DNA from: Drosophila persimilis
Lineage: Eukaryota; Arthropoda; Insecta; Diptera; Drosophilidae
DNA: 64,000 nt
Assembly: GCF_003286085.1 (NCBI RefSeq)
Contig: NW_020825345.1
Coordinates: 868,001 to 932,000 of the forward strand
Direction: 5' to 3'
Below the pieces are notes generated by a model. It did not search any database. It was not told where the DNA came from and saw nothing but the letters and a program-made list of their open reading frames with translations. The position numbers and the translations under genes are program-made. This document shows positions 49,773 through 61,790 of this stretch, piece by piece. How positions within the stretch are numbered: the first letter of the stretch is position 1; each line of letters opens with the position of its first letter.

Positions 49773-50200
49773 TCTTGTCGCCCTGACAAAGGTTGTCGCC
49801 TCATAGAGCAGGTTGTCGTTAGAAATTGAATAAAATAATTCTACAAAATATTACGACTAGAGGTGCACTGTTGTGAAATTTCGATTTCTTCTTATAGTTT
49901 GTACTCACAGCGAAACGCGGTAAGTACGTGTTTCATTACCCAACACTAAAAGAAAAGTAGAGATGCACTTTCATACTCATTACTTCTGTCCATCTATTGA
50001 GAATATATGTCAGACCTTTACGAGAATGTTTAGAATTTATGCCGAAAAATGTTATTTCAAACCGTAGTTTCTAAGATTGCTATTTTCAAAATATATTCTA
50101 GTTATCGGACAAAAATACCGATAAATTCTGTCAATCGATGTGTAGAAATCATGAAAAACTGTCAGACTGTCAGTGTTAAATGGCTCCAAACTCAGTTTCG

Positions 50201-50680
50201 TTTGTGAAATATGCCACAAATATCCATATTATCATATTTATATTATCACCAACAAAATAAGTCGCTACATTGATATTATCGAAATATATAAAGTCGGCAA
50301 ACATGGCGGCTCGTGCTTGTTGAAGTTCTGCGTAAGGTATGTGTTCGGGGTGACCATTTACGGTATATTATATACTTTTCTGAATGTTTTGATGTCAAAA
50401 TTGAGTTAAAAGTTTATTTACGCTATATCTGTATATAATGCTATATATCAGACATACAATCAATCTATTAAATTTAATTTTAAAGCTGTATTAAAGAAGG
50501 TAAGGTATTTTCAAAGTTACCGCCAATTTGCAAAAAAATTCAAAGTCCTTAAAATTACAAAACTTCGTTGAAAAGTGATTCATCAGTCGGATAAAATTAT
50601 GTGTTCAAGGATAAGGTCCTATTAAGCTAGCTATATTCAACCGAAAGTCAAAATCGAGGAGTACGATTTGCATCGGTTCA
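50201..50680. other. AT-rich intergenic segment between AFG3L2 copy 2 and Unr
   Basis: No gene is seen. It holds one CGGTATATT motif (50361-50369) next to GGGTGACCA, and otherwise unremarkable AT-rich sequence. Confidence 0.5.
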
Positions 50681-50684
50681 TTTG

Positions 50685-50746
50685 CGGTATATTATTAAAA
50701 TTTGACGGTATATTTCGGTATATTTGTGTGGGTCAGGCGGTATATT
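50685..50746 (+). promoter_or_regulatory. Cluster of CGGTATATT (Motif 6) elements, probable Unr promoter
   Basis: Four copies of CGGTATATT lie at 50685, 50706, 50716 and 50738. The copy at 50714-50725 reads TTCGGTATATTT, a perfect match to the Drosophila core-promoter Motif 6 consensus KTYRGTATWTTT. This motif marks TATA-less housekeeping promoters. The A-rich Unr leader region begins shortly after. Confidence 0.5.
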
Positions 50747-50799
50747 TTGTTGTTGTGCTGTCGTGTGGTACGTATTGCTGCTGGTGAAAATTTTTTTCT

Positions 50800-51139
50800 C
50801 TTCAAATAAGACAATTAATTAACTAAAATTCGGCCTGGAATTATGTGGTAAATGTGCCGTAAGCTGTGCTGTGATAGTGAAACATAGAAAATGCCCAAAA
50901 AACAAAGTTTGAACGCTTAAAAAACAATTTTCTTTGCTTTCAATTGTGTCTGGTCTGTGGCTGAGGGGTGCCAAATTTGCAGCCCGAAAAAGTGAAAAAA
51001 AAAACTTTTTTACCAACTTGGCACTGCGTGAATGTGTGTGTGTGTCGGTTTATGTGGTGCTGTATGTACAGTCGGCTGCTAAATTTACGCAAAAAACCAC
51101 AACAAAAGTGTAAAAATAGTGTACAATTGCAGTACACTG

Positions 51140-51176
<37 letters not shown>

Positions 51177-54100
51177 AGAGAGAGTGCACGCGTGTATGTG
51201 TGCGTGCAATTTTTCCGGCAGCCAAATCAATAAAACTGCAGCCGACTGCTGCGGTGTAGATTTCACTGCCCATCAAAAAAAAAAAAGTATTTGCTAATTG
51301 TTTCCACCTTTCTTTGCCCAATCCCTTACTTTCTTGCAGCTTTTGTAACTAAAACTCCGTTTTGACATCACTTTCATCATAATCTGAATAAAAATAATAA
51401 TAATATATAAAAAATACAACAAAAAAATAAATAATTTAAACACCATCGAAAATGAATCAAAAAATAATACATACAAATAATTGAAAGTCACAGCAAAAAT
51501 ATCTAAAAATCAACAACAACTACTACACCAACAACAAATACATCAACACAAAGCTCAAAAAAGTCAACGAGGGCAAAAGCAAAAATTCTGCCATCAACTT
51601 TTTGGTTTTGAACACTTCTTTAGTTAATGTTTGCTTTTCTTTGCAAAGAAAGAGAGAAAAAACAGAGGGAACGCCGAGATCCTACCAGTAGTGGGACGTC
51701 CGTGTGGCCTGCGTCCCGTAGGTGAGAGGGAGACAAAGCGACTGCGCAAATAAAACAAAAAATACAACAAAAACAACAAGCCAAGCTTGAAACGGAAGAC
51801 TTTCAAATAAAACAAATACAAAACCAACAAAAAACAAAACCAAACAAATTGTAAACGCTGTGAAATTAACTCGTCAATACTCAAAAGCACCAACAAAAAA
51901 CATAAAAACCAACAACAAACGCAAAACTAAAAAGAAAATTGAGAAAAAGAGGAAGCAAAAAGCAAAAAACGGCAAGCACTGAAAACCCAACGGAAAACCT
52001 AGCGGTAGGAAAAAACCGGCAGACGTTCTGTGACGTCTCGAAAGCTCGAATAACAGTAAAAACAAAAGCAAAGGCAAACAACGCGAAAACAAAAAACTTT
52101 CAAAAACAAAAGCAACATCAATCCCAAAATTCCTCATTTATTTTCCTGCAAAAAGCTTTAATTTAATTACGAATTTTTCTGTTAAGTCAAAGTGAATTCA
52201 ATTTGCTAATTATTTAACATTAAGACAACAAAAAAAGGAAGCTACAGAAGCAGCAGCAACAACAAAAAGAACACCAACCAACAAACAACTGAATTAATGT
52301 TTTAAAGTACAAAAATAACCGGGAGTAAAACAAAACTAAAACAAACAAAAAAAAAACAATTTAAGTTAAACGCAACATCAATCTTAAATTATTTAAATAA
52401 AAACGAAAACAAAAACTTCTAACCTTTAAGCCTAGATAACGGTAAGAGCCCAACGGGCCCAAGACAGTGTGTGCGAGCGAGAGAGACATATGGAAAGAGA
52501 GTGTAGCAGAAAATAGCAGCCAGGAGCACGAAAGAACTAACGGAAGAAGGAGCAAAGCAAAAAAAACGATAAAGCAACAATTGTGCCGCAAAATTGTTTG
52601 AATAGCAAAAGCAAAAACATAAGAAATATACTAAATAACGGTAACAATAAAGCAAAAAAAAAAAACATTAAAACCAAAAATCTACAAGAATTCTATAAGT
52701 TTTAAGTACCCTTTTACACCACAACAAAATACGAAGAAGAAGGAGAATGATAATGAAACCCTAGAACAACTACGAAAACGCAAAAGCAAAACAAAAACAA
52801 AACCATTAAACATAATCGAACAACTTTGCCAACAACATTTGTTTGTACATAAACCGAGCGAAAGGAAAACACGGAAAAATATAGAAAATACAACTGAGGG
52901 GAAAAAACTGTGCCGGCCTTGTGCCCCCCCAAAAAACATAAACAACAACCGTTTTTATTTTACAACAAAACATGGTTTTTTACTAGTTTTTCAGTTGAAT
53001 TTTGTTATAAGTGTACCTAGTGAGAAATGTTAAAAGTCTAAAACAACAACAGCAACAAACAAAAAGCAACTGCAACAAAGGAAAGTAAAAAAAACAACAA
53101 AACAAACAAAAAAAAAACAAAACAAATTCAAAGAAAGATTTAACAACTCTGTGATAATTACTGTAAATTTATAAATTTAAACAAAAAGAACAAGAAAAAA
53201 CCACACAAAAAAATCTCTAACGGAATGAAAGGGAAATAACTGTAATTTTTAACAATAGCAAAGGAGCGAAAGAAGAAAAAGGAGAACGAACGAAGAGAGA
53301 GAACGAGAGAGAGAGAGAGAACATCTTAAACCAACAACAACTTTACACTTAAGAGCAAATGCAAATGAAAAGATAAAAAAAAACATTGAAACAAATTCGT
53401 GATATCTTAAAGGACTTCGATACATATATACTATAGTATATTATATATTATATTATATAAACTATTAAACTAAGCTTAAATCTAGTAAGCAAAAAAACCG
53501 AAAGAATAAGTGAAAAACAAAAAACAAACAAGAAACAAAAACCAACCAACCAACCAACAACAACAAGAAAAGAAAATAAAAAAAAACCCTAGGTTATAAA
53601 AAAAGACTTCAAAACGCATTCAAAAAATATATATATATTTAAACACATAAACCACAAATAAAAATCGTAGGCTCTAAGATTTCAAGAACCATAGTAAATG
53701 ATCAGCGAAGAAAGAACCGAACCTCTCCGCCGTATGAGAGTATCTGCATATATCGATATATATATATATATATATATATTCTAAAGCCGGAAAAGCGCGT
53801 ACTTTTTGCTTAGTGAATAGTGAATGAAACAGCAATAACAAGAACACAGCAGTAACAAATCATACAAATTGTGCAACCGAAAAGTAATAGCAACGTACAG
53901 CGAAAACTTAAAAACAGATTAGAAGAACGAGGAGGAGCATAGAAGGAGAAGAAGAAATCGAGAGGAGTGGAGAGGAGAGGAGAAGCCTGCAAGCCCTAGA
54001 AGCTGGCACAGCCTCCTCCCAAAGGAGCCCCGTCTCACAATCAACGTGGAAGCAGTCCCCATCGTCCGCCCGCGCCCACCCCCGCCCCCGCACTCTCCCC

Positions 54101-55396
54101 ACAATCTTCGTCGCGGCAGTCCCTGCCACACACACTCTAGGGTCGCTCCAGTTCCAGAATCACTCAATAATCAAGGGAAACCGTGAAACCGAAAAGCAAA
54201 TATAGTAATAAATCACTACTACTTCCTATAAACCACAACGATTGCCTACAAATATATATATATATATTATGTACATTATATAGAAAGAACAATTATAATC
54301 ACTTTCCAAAAACAAAAACAAAAGCAAAAAAACACACAAAATATTCAAATATCAAACAAACAAAAAACAAACCTAATCTAACCCAAAAGTAAAAGTATTC
54401 CCAGTGTATTTTTCTAGTAAAACTAAAATATAAAAAAAAATATATATATATATATTCAAAAATCGACCGAAAAATCATCAAAAAATGCAATAAAGCAAGT
54501 AATAATTCAAATTCAATTCTAAAATACAAAAATAAAAACAACAGCAAAAAGAACACCAAAACCAACGGCAGTGCAGCAGCAGCAGCGGCGGCAGCGGCTG
54601 GAAAAGGAAATGCATTTTCATCGTAGGACAAGAACAAGAACCATATTTTGAAGTACACCCGAAACACACTCGCAGAAACAAGGAAGCGATCCACGAAGGA
54701 AGGAGACAGAGGAGAGCAGAGCAGAGCAGAGGAGGAGTAACCACAACTACCAAAAGATAACCAGAAACTACAACGTTACAATATTTGTCGGCATTTTTTA
54801 CAAACAAAAACAAAACAAAAACACAACCAGGAAACACAAAACACAACAAACAAAACAAACAAACCAAGAAAAACCAAAAGAAAGAATAGCAATTTTTTGT
54901 GTGTGGGACATGCCCCGCGGCAAAAGACAAAACTTTTATTAACTTCGAAGACAAGGAATTTCAGTGCCTCTTGTGCCAGTGTTTAGCCAAAATATATATA
55001 CACAAAAAACAAAAACATTTAAGAAAAAACAAAAACAAAAACGAACAACAAATACGTATTTATTGCTTAATTTTTTTCTCTTTGATAAAAAACAATTACA
55101 CTAAAAATCGAAACGGATAAGGATAATAGTATAAAAACAAAAATTAATTTAAAAAAACAAAGACAAAACCAATAAAACACGAACAACAGTTTTGTTTTTC
55201 TGTTTGTGGGTCACTTTTTGGACCCATCACCGCACGCTCTCTTCATTGTTCCGCCCCTCATCGTTCTCATCACACAGATTTCGGGAGTCAACCATCAAAA
55301 TATCAGCGAAAATCATCAGTCAGTCGTCTTGCTAGTCCTCCTATCAGCATTTGTTCTACTCTGTTTCCTCATATCGAATCAAACAATCAATTCAGC
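50800..55396 (+). other. Unr: Unr 5' leader region (long, A-rich, probably with introns)
   Basis: About 4.6 kb upstream of the Unr start codon is dominated by A on the plus strand (AACAAAAACAAA, CAACAACAA) with few T, the composition of transcribed Drosophila leaders. A CA/GT tract lies at 51142-51173. An ATATAT run lies at 53752-53780. A GC-richer island lies at 53990-54130. Plausible splice signals are an acceptor TTTCTTGCAG ending at 51339, donors AACG|GTAAGA (52441) and AACG|GTAACA (52638), and an acceptor TCTCATCACACAG ending at 55277. Several short upstream ATG frames exist, none long. The actual exon structure cannot be fixed without transcripts. Confidence 0.5.
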
Positions 55397-55735
55397 ATGA
55401 ATACGCAATCGAAGGTTTATCGCACAGGCGAAGGTGAGTTTTTGTATGATTTTGTGTAGCATAAAGATTAATGTATATGGAGCTGCTTCTAACACCCACT
55501 CTCTCTCTCTCTTGGTTTTCGTTCAACAGAGATATACGACAACTTGCCATGCGATGGTTATTTCAATATAAATGCCATTCGCAATCTGGGAATTCCCACA
55601 ACTTTTCCTACCATTGGAACTTTTACGCTTGACTCCACTACTCTGGGCCTGCAGCCTCAACCGCAGCAGGGACCATCGCCTCAGCAGCAGCAGTCCATGC
55701 ATCACCTTCAACAGCAGCAGCAGCAGCAACATCAA

Positions 55736-55767
<32 letters not shown>

Positions 55768-58700
55768 ACAACAGCAGCAGCAGCAGCAACAACAACATCA
55801 GCAACAGCTTCTCCAGCAGCAGCAGCAGCAACAGCAACAACAGCAGCAGCAACAACAACATGCCAGCATTGGAATGTTCGATTCGAATGAAGTGCCCGAT
55901 GTACCACAGATTGGGGTCTTCACATCCAATAGTGTGCTGACCAACGGGGCTGGCAGTTCATCCTCAATCTTTGGCTCGTCGAGCAGTTCATCGGCCGCCG
56001 CAGCGGATCCCAATCAGACCACGCGGGAGACGGGTATCATTGAGAAGCTATTGGTAAGTATGGGAATGAGATAAACTTTCACTCTATTGGCACTTTCTAA
56101 AGCCGGGCCATGTTCTTTCACCCAATAGCACTCTTATGGATTCATTCAGTGCTGCGAGCGTCAGGCCCGTCTGTTCTTTCACTTCTCGCAGTTTAGCGGC
56201 AACATTGATCACCTGAAGATCGGCGATCCCGTGGAGTTTGAGATGACCTACGACCGTCGCACCGGCAAACCGATCGCTAGTCAAGTATCGAAGATAGCCC
56301 CCGAGGTAGTGCTCTCCGAGGAGCGTGTCACCGGCACAGTGACCACCGAACTGCGCACGGACAGTGCCAACAATGTCCTCAGCTCCAGCGAGACCACGGG
56401 CCGGATCAGCTATGAGAATCGAGGCGAATGTTTCTTTCTACCCTATACCAAAGACGATGTCGAGGGCAATGTCAACTTGCGTGCTGGCGACAAGGTCAGC
56501 TTTCAAATTGCAACGAACCAAAGGTGAGAAAAGCACACGAGGAAACCAGAAGCATAGCATTCTATCTTTGTATTCATCTTTGACCCAAAAACAGAGGCAA
56601 CCTGGGCGCCTGCCATATACGCCTGGAGAATCCGGCCATGCCGGTCAAGTATCGTGGAGTGGTCTGCTCCATGAAGGAGTCGTTTGGCTTCATCGAACGC
56701 GCCGATGTGGTCAAGGAGATATTCTTTCACTTCTCCGAGGCCGAGGGCAATGTGGAGCTGCGTCCTGGCGACGATGTCGAGTTCACCATCCAGACCCGAA
56801 GCGTAAGTATATGCAGCACACAGAAACACACTTACCCCTCCATCGTATCATTACAAAATAAACAGCAGTCCGCAACTGTGCCACCTCAGGGCCGTGAGTT
56901 TGCATGCAACATCACGCGCTTGCCCCCAGGTTCCGTAATCTTTGAGGATGTGGACAGCACCGTCTACAAGGGACAGGTCCTAAAGTCCCTCGATCGCAAC
57001 AATCCCGTGCGCCAGAACAACGACCCGCTGCCGGGACGCATTCGTTATAGGGCGCTCGATTACTCTGAGGTAGAAGTGCCTTTCGGGGACAAGGACCAGA
57101 AGGGTGACTTCACGCTACGGCACGGCGATTGGGTGCAGTTCCTGCTGGCCACCGACAGGCGGGATCAGCTGCAGCGTGCTACCTCCATTGCCCTGCTGGA
57201 CGAGACCTTTAAGGTGTCCGGCGAGAAGCGAGAACAAGGCACCATTGCCTCGCTCAAGGAGGGCTTTGGCTTTCTGCGCTGCGTGGAGCGGCAAGTGCGT
57301 TTGTTTTTCCACTTTACCGAAGTGTTGGATACGGTATGAATGGATTAAAGATAGAAGCTTAATCACACCTTTTAATCATAATGAATCTGATTTGTTTAGA
57401 GCCGCGAAATCGATGTCAACGATGAGGTGGAGTTCACTGTCATCCAGGAGCCAGGCTTGGCCTATAACAACTCGCGTTTGCAGGCCATACGCATCAAGCA
57501 TTTGCCGCCCAACTCTGTAGAGTTCGAGACACTGATGGCCAGCAATATTGAGGGTACAGTACACAAAATTTCCCCCTTTGCCAATCTTTAATCTCCAATC
57601 CTTATTCTCTGTCTGTTTTTTTGTATTTTTTGCAGGCTGCGTGACACGTGAGGCGCCCAAGAGCCCTATCAAATCTCAAGATCGCGTCGAGGGCGGTGTG
57701 ATTACCTACGAAAGTGGCGATGTTAAAAAGACTATAATGTATTTTCTTAAAGACTGCGAAAAACCACCAAGGATTGGGGAGCGTGTACGCTTCGATATTT
57801 ACATGGTAAGCTCTTGGATAAGCTCCTGATCTCGTACAGTTCCGAACTGATTGGATTTCGGTATCATCTGCTAGGTCAAACGTAACAAGGAGTATATAGC
57901 CGTCAATGTACAGCAAATTTCGCTGCAACAGCAACAGCTGCAGCAGCAGCAGGCGCAACAGCAATTGATCAGCCAACAAGCTGCTGCTCAGGCGGCGGCG
58001 AGCGCGAGCCTCACTCAAACCGATCAGCTGCCACTTACGAATGGCATCAGTGGCAGCAGCTCGACTGCCTCGCTGCAGAATGGCTACGTGATGCACGGCA
58101 GCCCCGGGGGCAGCATCAGCAGCGTGGGCAGTAGCAGCAATCAGGCCAACCTGGACGACTTCAAGCTGGAGAACAACAATCTGGCTGGCACCGAGGGGGG
58201 GCAGTTATATCGCGGCTTTATAGCCGTGATGAAGGAGAACTTTGGATTCATTGAGACCCTGTCCCACGACGAGGAGGTCTTCTTTCACTTTAGCAACTAC
58301 CAGGGCAATCCCAATTGGCTCGAGCTCGGCCAGGAGGTCGAGTACACCCTGGCCCCCAATGGCAACACCTCTGTTTCGGGCAATTGCCTGCCAGCCGAGA
58401 ATGTCCGGATGCTGCCCAAGAACTCCATACCGCAGCCGTCGGTGCTGGAAACCGTGCACAATGGAGTGGTGGCGCGTCCCCTGCGGTGCATCAACCCCGA
58501 CCAGCAGGAATACGCCGGCCTCATTGAGATTCTCGACGAGCAACGCACCACAATCATCTCGCAGCACGAGTTCGGCATCACCAGTCTGGTGAACAAGCGA
58601 GATCTGTTGCAGAAGGGCGATCTGGTCAGTTTCCGGATCGATGAGAGCGGTCGGGCCGCCGATGTGAATGCGGTGCGGCTGAAGAAGCGTGCCACAGTGG

Positions 58701-59158
58701 ACTCCATCAAGGGACAGTTTGGTTTTCTCAACTTTGAGGTGGAGGATGGCAAGAAGCTATTCTTCCACATGTCCGAAGTACAGGGCAATACGGTGGCCTT
58801 GCATCCAGGCGATACTGTGGAGTTTTCGGTGGTCACCAATCAGGTAAGTCGTTGGCCTTTATTGAATATCTAGGGGGTTGTCCAATGTATCTCCACATCC
58901 ACTAGCGCAATGGGAAATCTTCGGCTTGCAATGTTGTGAAAATAAACGATCGTCCCGATCGATTGATCTCGCGCCTCAAGCTCAACGGCGATGACACGGT
59001 GCCCCGCCTGATACTCATTCGTGCACCCAAGGGGCCGCAGGGCAAGGGCTTCTCAGTACTAGCGCGTCATCCACGCATTCCAGGTATGTTTGTTTTTGGG
59101 CAATTCTCTAGGGGATTTGCTAAATGATTTTTGCATTGCAGGCAACTTGGTGGAGTAG
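55397..59158 (+). CDS. Unr: Unr (upstream of N-ras, CSDE1 orthologue), cold-shock-domain RNA-binding protein
   Basis: Ten coding exons: 55397-55433, 55530-56053, 56129-56523, 56595-56802, 56866-57333, 57400-57553, 57636-57805, 57875-58843, 58906-59083 and 59142-59158 (TAG). They join in frame to 1039 residues. Unr is a cytoplasmic translational regulator. In Drosophila it acts with Sex-lethal to repress msl-2 mRNA in females and takes part in dosage compensation in males. After a glutamine-rich N-terminus (residues about 55-115), five canonical cold-shock domains show the RNP1/RNP2 pairs YGFIQ/LFFHF (188 on), FGFIE/IFFHF (about 348), FGFLR/LFFHF (about 522), FGFIE/VFFHF (about 774) and FGFLN/LFFHM (about 934). 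Degenerate, non-canonical domains lie between them, as in human CSDE1. A second Q/A-rich linker lies at about residues 668-695. The end ...DRLISRLK...GNLVE matches the family tail. Acceptor CAGCAG at 56861-56868 could drop Gln 389. Confidence 0.96.
55685..55862. repeat. Unr: CAG/CAA repeat coding for poly-glutamine in Unr
   Basis: Mixed CAG/CAA codons with a few His codons encode the N-terminal glutamine-rich segment. Codon mixing should slow repeat-length change relative to pure CAG. Confidence 0.9.
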
Positions 59159-60092
59159 AAAAATTGTGACGTGAAATGTTCCAAAGCCAGGGATATTAGA
59201 TGCAAATCAAAGACAACTAAAACTACGACTACAACAACATACAGCTATATACTTATACACTTGAACGGAGCATGCAACCAACTAAAAGCAACGTGAACTT
59301 GTCGTGAATACTAACCATAAAAATACCACAATACACCACACCACAACACACTTATATTGAATATAATCAGTCCCTAGGAGCAATCAAAATCACTATTGGA
59401 AGCGATAATAATTGATAATACGCGTACACGTACATATAATACTTATTGAGGGTACGGCGGAGAACGAACCGCTGTGTGTCTGAAAATGGAAACCAATTTG
59501 TAATATTAATAACACTCTAGCCCCTCCAATCCAAACCCATTGTAACGCGTTGTTTTCAAACTCAAACGAAAACTCAACTCAAAAGAAAATCCGTGTTGTG
59601 GCTGAAATGAAATTGAAATTCTGAATGTGGTCTGAAAGATGAGATGTTGATGATAATGATAATGATGATATGATGAAACAACCAAAACGTTTGTATACGT
59701 ATACTATTTTCAACTAGATTGATGTTTAATTTTAAAATTATAAAATGAATCCAAAAAGCATAATGAAACAACAACAATTATAATCTATGTAATATAATTA
59801 TTCTACGAGTAGAATGGCAACGAAAACCGTGCATTAACCGCGCCACGTTAGAATTTTGTATCAAATGGCAACAGCAGCAACAACAACAACAACAGCAACA
59901 CTACACTACAATCCTCTCTATATAATGCATATACGAGTAGTTCCTGCTTCTAATTGCATCTTGCTCTATTCTTCTGTCTCCTTCTCCTGAACACCTCCTG
60001 TTCTTTCGATGCTTTCGATCTTAACTGTTAACCAATTATATTTATTATGAAATAACAGCAGCGAAAACACCAACAGACCCAAATGTAAAAGC

Positions 60093-60098
60093 AATAAA
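60093..60098 (+). terminator. Unr: Unr proximal poly(A) signal
   Basis: AATAAA 935 bp after the stop codon; use is not shown by sequence. Confidence 0.35.
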
Positions 60099-60253
60099 TA
60101 CCTTAGTCAAAAACAAAAACAAAACAAAAACTATGGAAGCCCCCGCGAAAATCACGAAATGAAATGAAGAGAAGCGAAGCAAAGCAAAATGAAATGAAAT
60201 GAAAGTATTTATGATAGCTAAACAAAAAGTCTAATTTGTATACAAGCATATAT

Positions 60254-60278
60254 ACATACATACATACATACATACATA
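60254..60278. repeat. (CATA)n repeat in the Unr 3' UTR
   Basis: Tandem CATA units; similar short CATA/TATA runs occur at 61235-61325. Confidence 0.8.
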
Positions 60279-60567
60279 TATCTATATATTTTACATATAT
60301 ATAAACATAGAATGATACTATTATAATTTTGTTGATTATTTTTGTACTTTCGCTTGTGAACCTTTTTGCTGAAGCTCTTTCACTTCACTTGCCGTCTTCA
60401 ATTCATCTTCAGTTGGCATCCAGACTACTGCAGGTTGCATTAACTTATTAACATTAACATTAAAAAACAACAAAACAAAACAAAAAAAAAAACAAACAAA
60501 AAACCATACTGCATATGTCTTATAGGGTATTTATTTAAACAAATCAACAACAACACCACATACATAT

Positions 60568-60582
60568 ATACTCTTTGGGTAT
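60568..60582 (+). repeat. 3' UTR hairpin element 1
   Basis: ATACTC-TTT-GGGTAT forms a six-pair stem with one G-U pair, followed by CG. Confidence 0.5.
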
Positions 60583-60688
60583 CGTATCCAAAACAAAAAT
60601 CACATTAAAAAAAAAACCACAAAAAAAAGAAAATAAACGAGGTAGAAATTTACGAACAAGTTTTGTGTGTGACGAGATGAAGAGAGCA

Positions 60689-60694
60689 AATAAA
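60689..60694 (+). terminator. Unr: Unr middle poly(A) signal
   Basis: AATAAA within AGCAAATAAAATTTG. Using this site would exclude two of the three repeated hairpins. Confidence 0.35.
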
Positions 60695-60925
60695 ATTTGC
60701 TGCGCCAAATCTGTTGAAAACCATTTAATGAAGATTATAAAAATAATTTTAAAAAAATATATAGTATATTAACGAAACCAAAACCTTATGAACGTGTCGT
60801 CAGTAACAAAGAGCAAATATTGTGAAAATTATGAATTTCAATTACTAAACAAAAAAACAAAACAAAACAAAATGAAAAATGAAGAAAAAACACTAATGTA
60901 ACTCACACGAAGATAATATATGCCT

Positions 60926-60940
60926 ATACTCCTTGAGTAT
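60926..60940 (+). repeat. 3' UTR hairpin element 2
   Basis: ATACTC-CTT-GAGTAT forms a perfect six-pair stem, followed by CGGGTATAA. Confidence 0.55.
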
Positions 60941-61088
60941 CGGGTATAAAGAACAGACACGACACAGACACACACTTTAAGAAGCTAACAAACAAATTCG
61001 GGATCAGTACGTCCTATTATAGCCATCTTATATACAACAACCAACAAGCAACAACAACTACAGAAACAAAACTAATATGTATATCCCT

Positions 61089-61103
61089 ATACTCTTTGAG
61101 TGT
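61089..61103 (+). repeat. 3' UTR hairpin element 3
   Basis: ATACTC-TTT-GAGTGT forms a six-pair stem with one G-U pair, followed by CGGGCGTAA. Confidence 0.5.
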
Positions 61104-61758
61104 CGGGCGTAACAACAACAACAACAACAAAAGCAACACTAAACATACACACACACAGAGAAGATACAACAACAAAATCAGAGAAAAGAGCAAGAAAATA
61201 GTAACTTTAATATTGTATAACACATCTACAGAACACATATACATACGTAGATATATACAGTATATATGTATATATATATGTATGTATATCTTGCGTTATG
61301 GGACACATACATACATATATATATACCAACGGGGCGGGGTGGGGGTAACAGCAACAGAAAAATAGTGGGGAGTGGGGAGGGGAAAGATAGCAAGAGAGAA
61401 ATGCCAAAACGCCATCGAAGCCCAAAAAAAAACCAGATTTTTCAGCGGCTGAGCGTTTCGACATTTATATGCAATGCAAGAAATGAACAGCACACTAACT
61501 AAATCCTTATTATAAACAAAACGAAAAACATAAAACATTTCAACAAACAATACAAAAACACAACAACAAAAAAATCGAAAAACTCACAAAAAATGTAACA
61601 AAAACAACAAAAAAAAGATACAAAAATACAAGAAAAATACATACATACATATGTGCTTGAATACGAAAAAAACGCAAAATCGCAAACTATATAAGTCAAA
61701 TATAATACAACAACAACAACAAACGTAATATAATACAAAATAAATACATACATATTTC

Positions 61759-61764
61759 AATAAA
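61759..61764 (+). terminator. Unr: Unr distal poly(A) signal
   Basis: AATAAA followed within 20 bp by a long T run and TGTTG. The plus-strand A-richness ends here, which makes it the most likely end of the transcription unit. Confidence 0.55.
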
Positions 61765-61790
61765 GCTAAAACACTGTTTTTTTTTTGTTG

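Larger units (their letters stand above)
44737..50200. repeat. Tandem duplication, copy 2 (AFG3L2 block)
   Basis: Direct repeat of copy 1 with an offset of 5712 bp over the gene core. It lacks the 578-bp segment found in copy 1. It carries an extra roughly 210 bp (about 49890-50100) between the near-identical core and a diverged outer flank where AAAAATACCGATA and GGCTCC-AACTCA are still shared with copy 1. Confidence 0.92.
59159..61790 (+). other. Unr: Unr 3' untranslated region
   Basis: A-rich, T-poor sequence following the stop codon, with many CAACAACAA and AAAACAAAAC stretches. AATAAA signals lie at 60093, 60689, 61739 and 61759. The last is followed by a T/G-rich stretch (61775-61790) that fits a downstream cleavage element. 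Alternative 3' ends of about 0.95, 1.55 and 2.6 kb are therefore plausible. Confidence 0.6.

Noticed and set aside
38413-50200. Duplication as a retroposed copy
   Set aside because: Both copies keep all three introns and their flanking sequence, so the event was DNA-based.
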